From the NCBI GenBank assembly GCA_910577075.1, contig CAJTKV010000013.1:29154-41625 (forward strand): 12,472 nucleotides of DNA. The letters are read 5' to 3'. The translations under genes and the position numbers were made by a program. This document shows positions 6,039 to 12,472 of the stretch, in pieces. Position 1 is the stretch's first letter; each line of letters opens with the position of its first letter. Under the pieces are notes generated by a model. The model had not been told where the DNA came from. It ran no database searches and saw nothing but the letters and a program-made list of their open reading frames with translations. Source of the stretch: an uncultured Bacilli bacterium. Lineage in GTDB: Bacteria; Bacillota_I; Bacilli_A; RF39; UBA660.

Positions 6039-7172
6039 ATGGAAGTAATTGGACTTATTGCCGAATATAATCCCTTTCACAATGGCCATGTATATCAATT
6101 AGAAGAGATCAAAAAGAGATATCCCAATTCTTTAATAATACTTATCTTAAATGGCTATTTTTTAGAAAGAGGAATTATCTCTTTAGAGAGTAAAGAAGAA
6201 AAAACACGTCTTGCCCTAGAATATGGTGTCGATATTACTATTGAACTTTCCTTTGTCTTTGGCTCTAATTCGGCCGATATCTTTGCGGAAGCTTCCTTAG
6301 AATTGCTTAATGAAATGCAAATTAATCGCCTTATCTTTGGAAGTGAATCTGATAATATTGCTCTCTTGACAAATGTTGCCAAAAGACAATTAGATGAACA
6401 CTTTGATGAAAAGGTAAAACTATATTTAAATCAGGGAATTAACTATCCAACAGCGCTAAATAAAGCCATTGAAATTCCTCTAAATGACCCTAATGACTTA
6501 CTAGGTGTTTCCTATATAAAGGCCATCTTAAAAAACAATTATGAGATTATACCTGAAACGATAAAAAGAACTAATAATTATCACGATACTAAAAGCGATG
6601 AAGAGATCGTTTCTGCATCGAATATTCGCGAAAAAATACATAATGGTCAAAATATTGATAGATATATTCCTAAAGGAAAGATAAATACAATCGATGAACA
6701 ATTGCTCTTCACTTTGTTAAAATATAAAATTATAACCGAGGATAATCTAGATAAATACTTATCTGTCGATGAGGGAATTGATAATCGTCTCAGAAAAGTA
6801 ATAAACCAAGCTAATTCTTTAGAAGAACTAATAAATCTAGTTAAGACCAAGAGATATACTTATAATCGTTTAATGCGCATGATGATGCATATTTTAGTAG
6901 GATTAACCAAGGAAGATAAAGAATCCCTTACTAACAATGAATATATTCGCCTTTTAGGATTAAATACTCGAGGACAAAAATATATTAATAAAATAAAAAA
7001 GGAATTATCTATTCCCCTAGTATCTAAATACACCGCAATAGATTCCAAAATCAAAAATTATGAATTAAAATGTGCCAATATTTATCAAATGATAACTGGT
7101 GATAATGTCAATTCTTTCGAATATGCCAATCGCCCCATAAGATTAGAGGAAAACAAAAATAAGGAAAATTAA
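6039..7172 (+). CDS. tmcAL: tRNA(Met) cytidine acetate ligase TmcAL (YlbM family)
   Basis: The product has 377 residues, close to the usual length of about 400. The N-terminal GLIAEYNPFHNGHVYQL (5-21) is the signature of the family, with the nucleotidyltransferase-type HxGH motif at H14-H17. Further family landmarks are 'LNGYFLERG' (38-45, normally SGNFxQRG), a segment ending 'VFGSNSADIFA' (about 73-83), RLIFGSES (97-104), LLGVSYIKAI, and SASNIRE. The enzyme uses ATP and acetate to form N4-acetylcytidine at the wobble position (C34) of elongator tRNA-Met, in the cytoplasm; this is known for Bacillus TmcAL and inferred here. The start is fixed by AAAGGAG 8 nt upstream. It stands alone between a divergent gene and a bidirectional terminator. 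The substitution of S/N by L/N-Y in the 'SGNF' motif is a minor divergence. Confidence 0.92.
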   Translation: MEVIGLIAEYNPFHNGHVYQLEEIKKRYPNSLIILILNGYFLERGIISLESKEEKTRLALEYGVDITIELSFVFGSNSADIFAEASLELLNEMQINRLIFGSESDNIALLTNVAKRQLDEHFDEKVKLYLNQGINYPTALNKAIEIPLNDPNDLLGVSYIKAILKNNYEIIPETIKRTNNYHDTKSDEEIVSASNIREKIHNGQNIDRYIPKGKINTIDEQLLFTLLKYKIITEDNLDKYLSVDEGIDNRLRKVINQANSLEELINLVKTKRYTYNRLMRMMMHILVGLTKEDKESLTNNEYIRLLGLNTRGQKYINKIKKELSIPLVSKYTAIDSKIKNYELKCANIYQMITGDNVNSFEYANRPIRLEENKNKEN

Positions 7173-7188
7173 ATATTTTCCTTATTTT
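7156..7188. terminator. Bidirectional terminator between tmcAL and the nucleotidyltransferase gene
   Basis: A perfect 14-bp stem (7156-7169 with 7175-7188) has a 5-nt loop holding the tmcAL TAA. The stem includes AAGGAAAA/TTTTCCTT. T's end the plus-strand 3' arm, and A's at 7155-7159 give a U-tract on the minus strand just after the stop at 7191, so it serves both convergent genes. Confidence 0.75.
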
Positions 7189-7190
7189 AT

Positions 7191-9131
7191 TTATGATAAC
7201 CATTCACCCTTATTTAATAGCATTAAATCTTTATATTTTTCACCACTTATCTTTTCAACCGCACGAGGTCCCACATAATATGCCATAGCTACTGAATAAT
7301 CCGGATAGTTTTCATCTATTTTCTCTTGATAAGCATCATCTATTTCTAATTCATCATGATGGCCTTCCATAAAAGCTAAATCCTCTTTATCTTTTTCCAT
7401 ACGCTTTTGATATCCCTGATCAATAGCACTTTTCTTGCTGACAATAACGTATTCCATAGGTAAAATATTAATATTATTGCCACAAATTTGGACATTTTTA
7501 ACAAAATCCTTTACTTCTGTATTATTCATAACTCTTACAGCCAGCAAATATTCATACATATTCGTAATATTAAAACTCTTAGCCATTAAATCATTGTTAT
7601 ATTGGTAAATTGGAAATATCGAAATATTTACGCCAAATAATTTTCCTTTAAGACCAAAATCCTGCAAACATCTAGAAGAATTTTGGGTAAATAAGGCATT
7701 AACTGTTTCATCATCGATACTCGGATTCATCAAGGCAAATAATAATCCTAGACTATCCTTATCATCTTTTTCCTCATTATTGGGAATACGCGAAGTCAAA
7801 TTAACTCTTGATGTTACATCAATAGAATCAAAATCCACTTCAAAAGATGGTTGATGAGCTAATTCCTCGCGCACATAGCGCATAGCTTCTATTGGCACAA
7901 ATATATCTACATCGCCAAATTCGCGTGATGCATCCGAATCCATTAAGACATAGGGAATCGTTCCTCCATAAAAATACATATAATTTAAAATCTCTTGGTT
8001 GATATTCTTTAACTTGCGATAGAATTCTTTTATCTCTTCTAAGGAGTATTTCTTATTATCTTCTGAAGTATCTCTGCCCTTATAAGTCTGCACAAAGCAT
8101 CCACCTGTACCAGGGAATATCTCGGCATTATCCTTATTCTCTTCATAGGCACTTTCTAACTTTCTAGCATGTGCCTCTTCGCGCTCATGAAACTCTTGCA
8201 TTTGTTTCTGGTAGGCAGCCTCCTCGCGTCTTAAGCGCTCCTCATGAATTATCTTTGCCTCTTCAAGTGGAATCTCTTTAGCGACCTTTTTTAAAGCAAG
8301 GACATCCTCCCTTTTAAATTGTTTATCATCATAATGATCACAATTAAGATAAATCACGCGATAATTACCATTTTCATCTTTCTCTACAACCGTTGGACTA
8401 TAAGTTCCTAAATCTCCAAAGAAGTGAACATTCACATCATCATTAATGCGATAATAGCGGAACATCTCTTCATTAGAACAAATTCGACCATTTTGAGCAA
8501 AGAACGTATTTTGAAAATCATCTTTAAAACACTCTTCCTTTTCATCGCCCATTAAAACCTCTGAACTGGCTAAAAGAGCTATTTCATTTGGGTCATAAAG
8601 TAAAGACATCACTCCCGGATTAGTAAAATCCAAAGTCTCACCCTTCTTAAAAGTAATCTTTAATCTTACTTCATCATCTCCTGTTGTAATCATCGGATAC
8701 TTTGAATCGGTTGGCAATGCCTTTGAACATTCCTTTTTTATATGCTCCATATTATAATCCGTAATTACTCTATTGCCTTCGGAAAAACTATAGAAAGTAT
8801 CATCATTTGTCAAATGTTCTAAAAGCCAATCATTTAAAACATAGCTTCTATGTGGAAATAATCTAATATCGATGACTTTATCTTCTTTAACAACCATAGA
8901 CTCATTAGTCTGTGAAGGCAAAATATCCGTATCCTTTTTATTTCCTTTAGATGTTATTTCCAATATTTCATCGATTCCTTGATAATAAATTGAAGAATAA
9001 ATTGCACATTCTAAATGATGACGGGTAAAGCCAATTGTTGCTCCCTTTGCTTCATTATAAGAATCATTCTTTAAATCTTGATTTAATTTTAAGTAGATGT
9101 AATCATCACTATTTAATCCATTTAGTTCCAT
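7191..9131 (-). CDS. Large protein with C-terminal nucleotidyltransferase domain and central coiled coil
   Basis: The product has 646 residues from the ATG at 9131, chosen because AGGGAGG lies 5 nt upstream; the in-frame ATG at 9161 has no SD. Residues 1 to about 285 match nothing I recognise. Residues about 288-335 are a charged Glu/Arg/Lys helix likely to be a coiled coil. Residues about 370-590 look like a Pol-beta-type nucleotidyltransferase: YFYGGTIPYVL (386-396), SREFGDVDIFV (402-412, with D407 and D409 as the metal-binding DxD), a later strand FGVNISIFPI (around 500, where a third acidic residue would be expected but Asn is seen), and a helical end with SKKSAIDQGY...R..KDKEDL (565-585), as in AbiEii-like and related NTases. 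It may transfer a nucleotide to RNA, protein or a small molecule; the target is not known. It is 55 bp downstream of the DUF2099-like gene with no terminator between, hence one operon. It has no membrane segment. Confidence 0.75.
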   Translation of the reverse strand: MELNGLNSDDYIYLKLNQDLKNDSYNEAKGATIGFTRHHLECAIYSSIYYQGIDEILEITSKGNKKDTDILPSQTNESMVVKEDKVIDIRLFPHRSYVLNDWLLEHLTNDDTFYSFSEGNRVITDYNMEHIKKECSKALPTDSKYPMITTGDDEVRLKITFKKGETLDFTNPGVMSLLYDPNEIALLASSEVLMGDEKEECFKDDFQNTFFAQNGRICSNEEMFRYYRINDDVNVHFFGDLGTYSPTVVEKDENGNYRVIYLNCDHYDDKQFKREDVLALKKVAKEIPLEEAKIIHEERLRREEAAYQKQMQEFHEREEAHARKLESAYEENKDNAEIFPGTGGCFVQTYKGRDTSEDNKKYSLEEIKEFYRKLKNINQEILNYMYFYGGTIPYVLMDSDASREFGDVDIFVPIEAMRYVREELAHQPSFEVDFDSIDVTSRVNLTSRIPNNEEKDDKDSLGLLFALMNPSIDDETVNALFTQNSSRCLQDFGLKGKLFGVNISIFPIYQYNNDLMAKSFNITNMYEYLLAVRVMNNTEVKDFVKNVQICGNNINILPMEYVIVSKKSAIDQGYQKRMEKDKEDLAFMEGHHDELEIDDAYQEKIDENYPDYSVAMAYYVGPRAVEKISGEKYKDLMLLNKGEWLS

Positions 9132-9186
9132 ACGAACCTCCCTATCAGTATATGATACCATAGGTTCACTTATTTAGAAATACTTT

Positions 9187-10956
9187 TTAAATACATGGAT
9201 GCGGACAATCGGCACAATGATGTAATTCTTTTCTCTTCAATAATTTTAGTCCTTTAGAATTATTTAATGCCACTGGCATCTCTTCCCCTTTAACTAACGC
9301 AATATCATCTAAAGCTTCCGTATCATTCATTAATGATAAGTGATTTTTTATAATTTCATAGCCCTTCTCCGTCATAACATATACGGGAATTTTAACACCT
9401 ACTTGAAATATTGATGCCGGATCAATATGCTTGCGAACTTGGGAAGAGGCACAAGACCAAACAACATCGGCATATTCTTCCATAATTTTTGCAGTTTCTT
9501 CTGTTATACCCGTCGAGCATAACCCAAATTTATAAATAGTAACATTATTTTCTAGTTCTAATCTTTTTAATTCCTTATGAAGATAATTATCGCCAGCCGC
9601 CACTGATACAGCAATGCGCTTATATCCGCGTTTTATTGCCTCTTCTACACCTTTTAGTTGATCAATTTTTGCGGAATAAGGAAAAACTGGTATTATCCCT
9701 TCCTCTTCGGCTGTTTTAACAATCGTCTCATTTGGTGAGGTATAGAAAAGTCCTGTCATTCTCTTTACAGCCCCTTGAGTACCTAAATCATTAGTCGTAA
9801 TAATTGTTCCTAAGTTATTAGATACGATTACCGCAGCATCAATCATCTTACTTTTAAACGCTGAAGACATTGTCTCACTAGCACCAAATGTCACATTTGC
9901 CTCACATGAATTAAGTGGTCTATTAGTATCAAAATATCCCCCCTTAATGACAACTTCATTGATTAACGCACACATCATCTTCGTCTGTTCTTCTTCATCA
10001 GTATTTTCTAAACTAGCAATTAGTTTTTCAGCAACTTCCCCACCAACTTCTTTTAATAACTTAATCATCAATGGACAATACTTTATAGGTATAGGTGTGG
10101 CTTTAATTGCCCTTAACTCACCCTGTTCTCTCCTTAAAATTATGTAACTACCAAACATACGCGTAATATGCATTTCTTTTTGACTTAAGAAATTTCTAAT
10201 TTTATCATTTAATTGCTCAATAAAATGATAATTATACTCATTAGTATATATTTCTACCTTGCCATCATTAATGCGTATATCATATATCTTAAATTCATCA
10301 TCTAAGTGTGGAAGTTCAATATTTTCCTTTAAATACTCTACGAGCCCATCACTTTGCCAATTATTTAAACTCTTTCTTTCTCCACTACTTACATCAAAAT
10401 ATTTTTCTACATGAGGATTGCTAAGATGAAAAGTATATTTTTCAATTTTTTCTTCATCATCATAATAGGTATCTAATGTATAATCGCCATATTCATAGTG
10501 ATGATGATTAATCCTATAAAGATTTTTTAAAACTCCATCTTTCATAACTTGATCACTAGCTCTACTTCGCGAATTATAATAATTTATCGTCTTTTCCTTT
10601 AAAGTTTCGATATATCTTCTAAAATTTTCCATTCTCTCCAAGTGATAGATGCGAAACGAATACGCCGATTCTTCACAAGCTTCACGATAATCATATCCCA
10701 TATCTTCTAAATAACTTTCAATCATCGCAAGTCTTGAATCATATGATGGTTCTACCGTTTTATACGTATAATCCGCATGTTTAAGTTCATCATCGTGATA
10801 TCCTAATCTTTCAGCAACTTCATAGGCGTCGCGAAAACCAAACTCTAAACAATATATCTTTCTTGCTTCATCAATATTATTTGTTAACCCTCCTTTATCT
10901 GTAATGTATCCTTTTACTGTCTTTATAACAGTAATTAATCCAGCATGACTTGCCAT
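9187..10956 (-). CDS. DUF2099 / methanogenesis-marker-8-like protein with N-terminal extension
   Basis: The product has 589 residues. The C-terminal half (about 265-545) follows the DUF2099 (methanogenesis marker protein 8) pattern as I know it: IKYCPLM at 291-297, FGASETMSSAF at 357-367, a run from IDAAVIVSNNLGTIITTN (372-389) to QGAVKRMTGLFYTSP (394-408), AKIDQLKGVEEAIKRGYKRIAVSVA (429-453) and WSCASSQVRK at 500-509. The biochemical role of that family is unknown to me; it occurs in methanogens and in some anaerobic bacteria. Residues 1 to about 260 are an Asp/Glu/Tyr-rich domain I cannot assign. The protein ends with HHCADCPHPCI, a CxxCxxxC motif (C581, C584, C588) that could bind a metal or Fe-S cluster together with C294, C351, C480 or C502. 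The start has AAGGA 7 nt upstream, and a TATAAT lies at 10984-10979. It is first gene of a two-gene unit, divergent from a LysR regulator. No signal peptide is present. Confidence 0.75.
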   Translation of the reverse strand: MASHAGLITVIKTVKGYITDKGGLTNNIDEARKIYCLEFGFRDAYEVAERLGYHDDELKHADYTYKTVEPSYDSRLAMIESYLEDMGYDYREACEESAYSFRIYHLERMENFRRYIETLKEKTINYYNSRSRASDQVMKDGVLKNLYRINHHHYEYGDYTLDTYYDDEEKIEKYTFHLSNPHVEKYFDVSSGERKSLNNWQSDGLVEYLKENIELPHLDDEFKIYDIRINDGKVEIYTNEYNYHFIEQLNDKIRNFLSQKEMHITRMFGSYIILRREQGELRAIKATPIPIKYCPLMIKLLKEVGGEVAEKLIASLENTDEEEQTKMMCALINEVVIKGGYFDTNRPLNSCEANVTFGASETMSSAFKSKMIDAAVIVSNNLGTIITTNDLGTQGAVKRMTGLFYTSPNETIVKTAEEEGIIPVFPYSAKIDQLKGVEEAIKRGYKRIAVSVAAGDNYLHKELKRLELENNVTIYKFGLCSTGITEETAKIMEEYADVVWSCASSQVRKHIDPASIFQVGVKIPVYVMTEKGYEIIKNHLSLMNDTEALDDIALVKGEEMPVALNNSKGLKLLKRKELHHCADCPHPCI

Positions 10957-11046
10957 ATTATTCCTTCTTTCTGCTTGTATTATATCGTCTTTTATGTTAT
11001 AAATATAATATATATTATTTATATTATATATAAAAGGAGTTTATAT
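10957..11046. promoter_or_regulatory. Divergent LysR / DUF2099 operon control region
   Basis: This 90-bp spacer is almost wholly A/T from 10994 to 11033. Minus-strand TATAAT at 10984-10979 lies 22 nt before the DUF2099 gene's ATG, with no good -35 at 17 bp (TATATT), as expected of an activator-dependent promoter. An inverted repeat TATAAAT/ATTTATA lies at about 10999-11024 around an AATATATATT centre and is a candidate regulator binding site; chance palindromes are likely in such AT-rich DNA. AAGGAG at 11034-11039 is the SD for the LysR gene. Confidence 0.5.
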
Positions 11047-11943
11047 ATGAACATTAACTATGAAGCATACAAGATTTTTTACACCGTAGCAAAAAACCAT
11101 AGCATATCTGCTGCCGCTGATATTCTTTGCATAAGTCAACCAGCAGTATCTTGGCAAATAAAAAATCTAGAAGATCAATTGGGAATGACCTTATTTATTA
11201 GAACTAAAAAAGGCGTAAGTCTAACAGATGAAGGAAAAATATTCTTTAGTTACATAGAAAAAGGTGTTGAAGCCTTCACCAATGGGGAGAATACTTTAAC
11301 TAATCTCAAAAATCTCGATTATGGAAATATCCGAATTGGTGCTAGTGCCACTGTGGCAAAACATGTAATCATGCCCTACTTAGAAATATTTCACAAAAAA
11401 TATCCCAATATAGATATCAATATTGAGAATAATTTAACAGAACACTTACTTACTGATCTGCGAAATGGTAATCTAGATATGTTAGTTTTAAATATGCCCA
11501 TGAAGGATTATAAAGATTTAGCTATCACCCATATTATGGATGTCCAAGATATCTTTGTTGCCAATCAAGACATCTATAAAAAGATAGGTGGAAAAATAAA
11601 CCTTGAAGAATTAAATAACTACCCTCTTCTATTTCAAAAAAAACCATCTAATACGCGAGAATATTTAGACAAATACTTATTAGATAACGAAGTAAAATTA
11701 ACCCCTAAAATGGAAATAGTCAGTTATAACCTAATAATGGACTTTTTAAAAATTGGTTTTGGCATTGGCTATGCTACAAAAGAATTTATCCAAAGTGATT
11801 TAGATAATAAAACTTTATATGAATTAGATGTAATTCCCAAAGTTCCAAAGAGATATATTGGTATTGTTACCCTAAAAAATACAATACCTAACTTTAGTGT
11901 CAATAAACTTATTGATATAATGAACCAAAAACATACCGATTAG
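11047..11943 (+). CDS. LysR-type transcriptional regulator
   Basis: The product has 298 residues, the standard length. The N-terminal winged helix-turn-helix (1-60) has YEAYKIFYTVAKNHSISAAA, then ISQPAVSWQIKNLEDQLGMTLFIRTKKGVSLTDEG, typical of LysR. A linker helix runs to about 85, and the effector-binding domain starts at YGNIRIGASATV (about 92-103). The nearest LysR branch cannot be fixed from sight, but the 'SYNLIMDFLKIGFGIGYATKEFI' stretch is the usual C-terminal subdomain. The start at 11047 is set by AAGGAG with a 7-nt spacer; an upstream in-frame ATG at 10945 would encode a low-complexity Ile/Tyr stretch from the promoter spacer and overlap the divergent gene. By the usual LysR logic it controls the divergent DUF2099-nucleotidyltransferase unit and itself (inference); the ligand is unknown. 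Confidence 0.9.
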   Translation: MNINYEAYKIFYTVAKNHSISAAADILCISQPAVSWQIKNLEDQLGMTLFIRTKKGVSLTDEGKIFFSYIEKGVEAFTNGENTLTNLKNLDYGNIRIGASATVAKHVIMPYLEIFHKKYPNIDINIENNLTEHLLTDLRNGNLDMLVLNMPMKDYKDLAITHIMDVQDIFVANQDIYKKIGGKINLEELNNYPLLFQKKPSNTREYLDKYLLDNEVKLTPKMEIVSYNLIMDFLKIGFGIGYATKEFIQSDLDNKTLYELDVIPKVPKRYIGIVTLKNTIPNFSVNKLIDIMNQKHTD

Positions 11944-11954
11944 GTATGTTTTTT
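11927..11954. terminator. Bidirectional terminator after the LysR gene
   Basis: An 11-bp perfect stem (11927-11937 with 11943-11953), whose core is ACATACC/GGTATGT, has a GATTA loop; the LysR TAG begins in the loop and ends in the 3' arm. The plus strand has a run of six T's, and the A-run on the 5' side gives a U-tract for the convergent ORF6N gene. Confidence 0.78.
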
Positions 11955-11955
11955 A

Positions 11956-12282
11956 TTATTTACTAATTATCTTATCAACTTTATTTTTAAGAGCGTCACA
12001 AACCTCTTTGTCTTCTAGTATATTAATACAAAAAGTTCTTACTCCAGCATAACTGCTTAATCTTGAAGTTCCATTTTGGAACTTCAAGTTATCATACTCT
12101 TCTTTAGTTAGTTGAAAATAGAAGTCTTTAGGAAAACGTTCAATATTTCTATTAACAGCTTTATTAATATCTTTAGTTCCATTTGTACATTCATAAAGTT
12201 TTGCTAAATCTGCATCCAACATTACTTGTACACCACGAATCTCATAGATTAAATTTTCAAGATTTTCTACTTCTTTTTCCAT
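11956..12282 (-). pseudogene. Truncated ORF6N-domain protein (phage/accessory type)
   Basis: The open frame encodes 108 residues. Residues about 12-72 fit the ORF6N domain: IYEIRGVQVMLDADLAKLYE (13-32), NRNIERFPKDFYFQLTKEEY (44-63) and NLKFQNGTS (65-73). ORF6N is a presumed DNA-binding domain found in phage and mobile-element proteins, usually followed by a 'GG.RylPyaFtEqGv.mL' region and more. Here that part is missing: after SSYAGVRT the protein turns into a short Lys/Asp-rich end (INILEDKEVCDALKNKVDK). It therefore looks like an internally deleted or 3'-decayed copy, although a short functional protein cannot be excluded. No good Shine-Dalgarno precedes the ATG at 12282. It is convergent with the LysR gene and shares its terminator. 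An 11-bp inverted repeat lies in the conserved segment. Confidence 0.6.
12062..12088. repeat. Perfect 11-bp inverted repeat inside the ORF6N remnant
   Basis: CTTGAAGTTCC at 12062-12072 and its exact complement at 12078-12088 flank a 5-nt ATTTT spacer. It encodes the conserved NLKFQNGTS part, so some of the symmetry may come from codon choice. No T-run follows in either direction, so it is not a standard terminator. Confidence 0.7.
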
Positions 12283-12331
12283 TACAATAACATCAAATAC
12301 ATAACAATTAAAACTAAGTTATAAAATAAAA

Positions 12332-12458
12332 CATCTTTACTCATTTGAATAAAGATGCAAGCTATAGTGCTAGGCATCAAACTTGCAATGTAATGCCTCT
12401 CACAACTTAAGTTTATCAAAGATAATATTCTATTTCAAGTGAGTATTATCTTTTTTTT
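12332..12458 (+). ncRNA. Candidate structured RNA with kissing loop, pseudoknot and terminator
   Basis: No gene is seen from 12283 to the window end, but the plus strand has strong folding potential. Hairpin 1 is CATCTTTA/TAAAGATG (12332-12339 with 12350-12357) with a 10-nt loop (12340-12349). That loop is complementary over 10 nt, with one G-U, to 12434-12443 in the loop of the 3' terminator hairpin. Between them, TGCAAG (12356-12361) can pair with CTTGCA (12382-12387) and AGGCAT (12372-12377) with ATGCCT (12393-12398); these pairings interleave, as in a pseudoknot. A TATAAA at 12320-12325 is a weak -10, which would start transcription near 12332. It may be a small RNA or a leader controlling a gene beyond the right edge. 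I do not recognise a known riboswitch class, and the fold is judged by eye. Confidence 0.5.
12418..12458 (+). terminator. Intrinsic terminator of the candidate RNA
   Basis: A perfect 10-bp stem, AAAGATAATA (12418-12427) with TATTATCTTT (12444-12453), has a 16-nt loop and eight T's (12451-12458). The stem is AT-rich but the T-tract is strong. Confidence 0.68.
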
Positions 12459-12472
12459 ATTATTTTCTTTTG

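Noticed and set aside
6155..7054. Three minus-strand open frames (6155-6382, 6647-6850, 6860-7054)
   Set aside because: All lie antisense within tmcAL, whose reading frame is well conserved; none has a recognisable domain or ribosome site.
9132..9161. Ten-residue N-terminal extension of the nucleotidyltransferase protein
   Set aside because: The ATG at 9161 has no Shine-Dalgarno, while AGGGAGG at 9143-9137 is ideally placed for the ATG at 9131.
9947..10147. 66-residue plus-strand open frame
   Set aside because: It is antisense to the conserved DUF2099 region; its composition is that of a complementary shadow.
10945..11046. N-terminal extension of the LysR protein (34 residues)
   Set aside because: It would be translated from the AT-rich promoter spacer as an Ile/Tyr repeat and overlap the divergent gene; AAGGAG and the LysR domain both place the start at 11047.
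12405..12414. Perfect 10-bp palindrome AACTTAAGTT as an operator
   Set aside because: A single short palindrome with no second copy in the window; it cannot be distinguished from chance.
12332..12458. tracrRNA, type III toxin-antitoxin RNA, T-box or known riboswitch
   Set aside because: There is no CRISPR repeat or Cas gene in view, no tandem antitoxin repeats, no T-box AGGGTGG-type motif, and none of the conserved cores of purine, preQ1, TPP, SAM, glycine or c-di-GMP riboswitches that I know.
1..12472. tRNA, rRNA, CRISPR arrays, complete insertion sequences
   Set aside because: No cloverleaf with CCA/GTTCRA features, no rRNA-like conserved stretch, no regularly spaced direct repeats and no transposase were seen in reading both strands.

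Overview
The window is AT-rich, densely packed bacterial DNA. It most resembles a low-GC Firmicutes/Bacilli-type genome, probably an uncultured gut lineage near the Erysipelotrichia/RF39 groups (inference). The supporting signs are a recognisable TmcAL (YlbM), Bacillus-like Shine-Dalgarno sites (GGAGG and a frequent AGGTGAT), short intergenic gaps and U-tract hairpin terminators. The standard genetic code is used: Trp is TGG, and TGA ends the small gene at 5205-5504.

Left part (1-2328, minus strand). A good promoter at 2301-2328 drives a Tad/Flp-type pilus or secretion operon: two tandem CpaB/RcpC-like SAF-domain proteins of identical length (266 aa), then a CpaF/TadA-like secretion ATPase that runs off the left edge. 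Divergent from it (2373-3904, plus) are a CPBP (CAAX-type) membrane protease and a membrane-anchored YkuE/YaeI-like metallophosphoesterase, ending at a hairpin terminator. The 3' arm of that hairpin contains the ribosome binding site of a Tyr/Pro-rich 69-residue protein (3944-4153). This small gene overlaps the tail of a convergent SEDS-family (RodA/FtsW/SpoVE-like) gene by 47 bp.

Middle (5181-7188). A 99-residue unknown protein, a small protein of nucleoside 2-deoxyribosyltransferase-like type, and tmcAL (tRNA-Met cytidine acetate ligase). These are separated by compact hairpins in which stop codons lie in the loops.

Right part (7191-11954). This is the most unusual locus. A two-gene minus-strand unit encodes (i) a 589-residue protein whose C-terminal half matches the DUF2099 / methanogenesis-marker-8 family, fused to an unrecognised N-terminal half and ending in a Cys-rich tail, and (ii) a 646-residue protein with an unrecognised N-terminal region, a charged coiled coil and a C-terminal Pol-beta-type nucleotidyltransferase domain. 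A LysR-type regulator is divergent across a 90-bp very AT-rich spacer and probably controls the unit. It is the best candidate here for an undescribed system.

Right end (11956-12472). A truncated ORF6N-domain gene (phage or accessory remnant), then a gene-free stretch with a candidate structured RNA. It has a 5' hairpin whose loop complements the loop of a 3' intrinsic terminator, with a potential pseudoknot between them. No tRNA, rRNA, CRISPR array or complete mobile element is seen.
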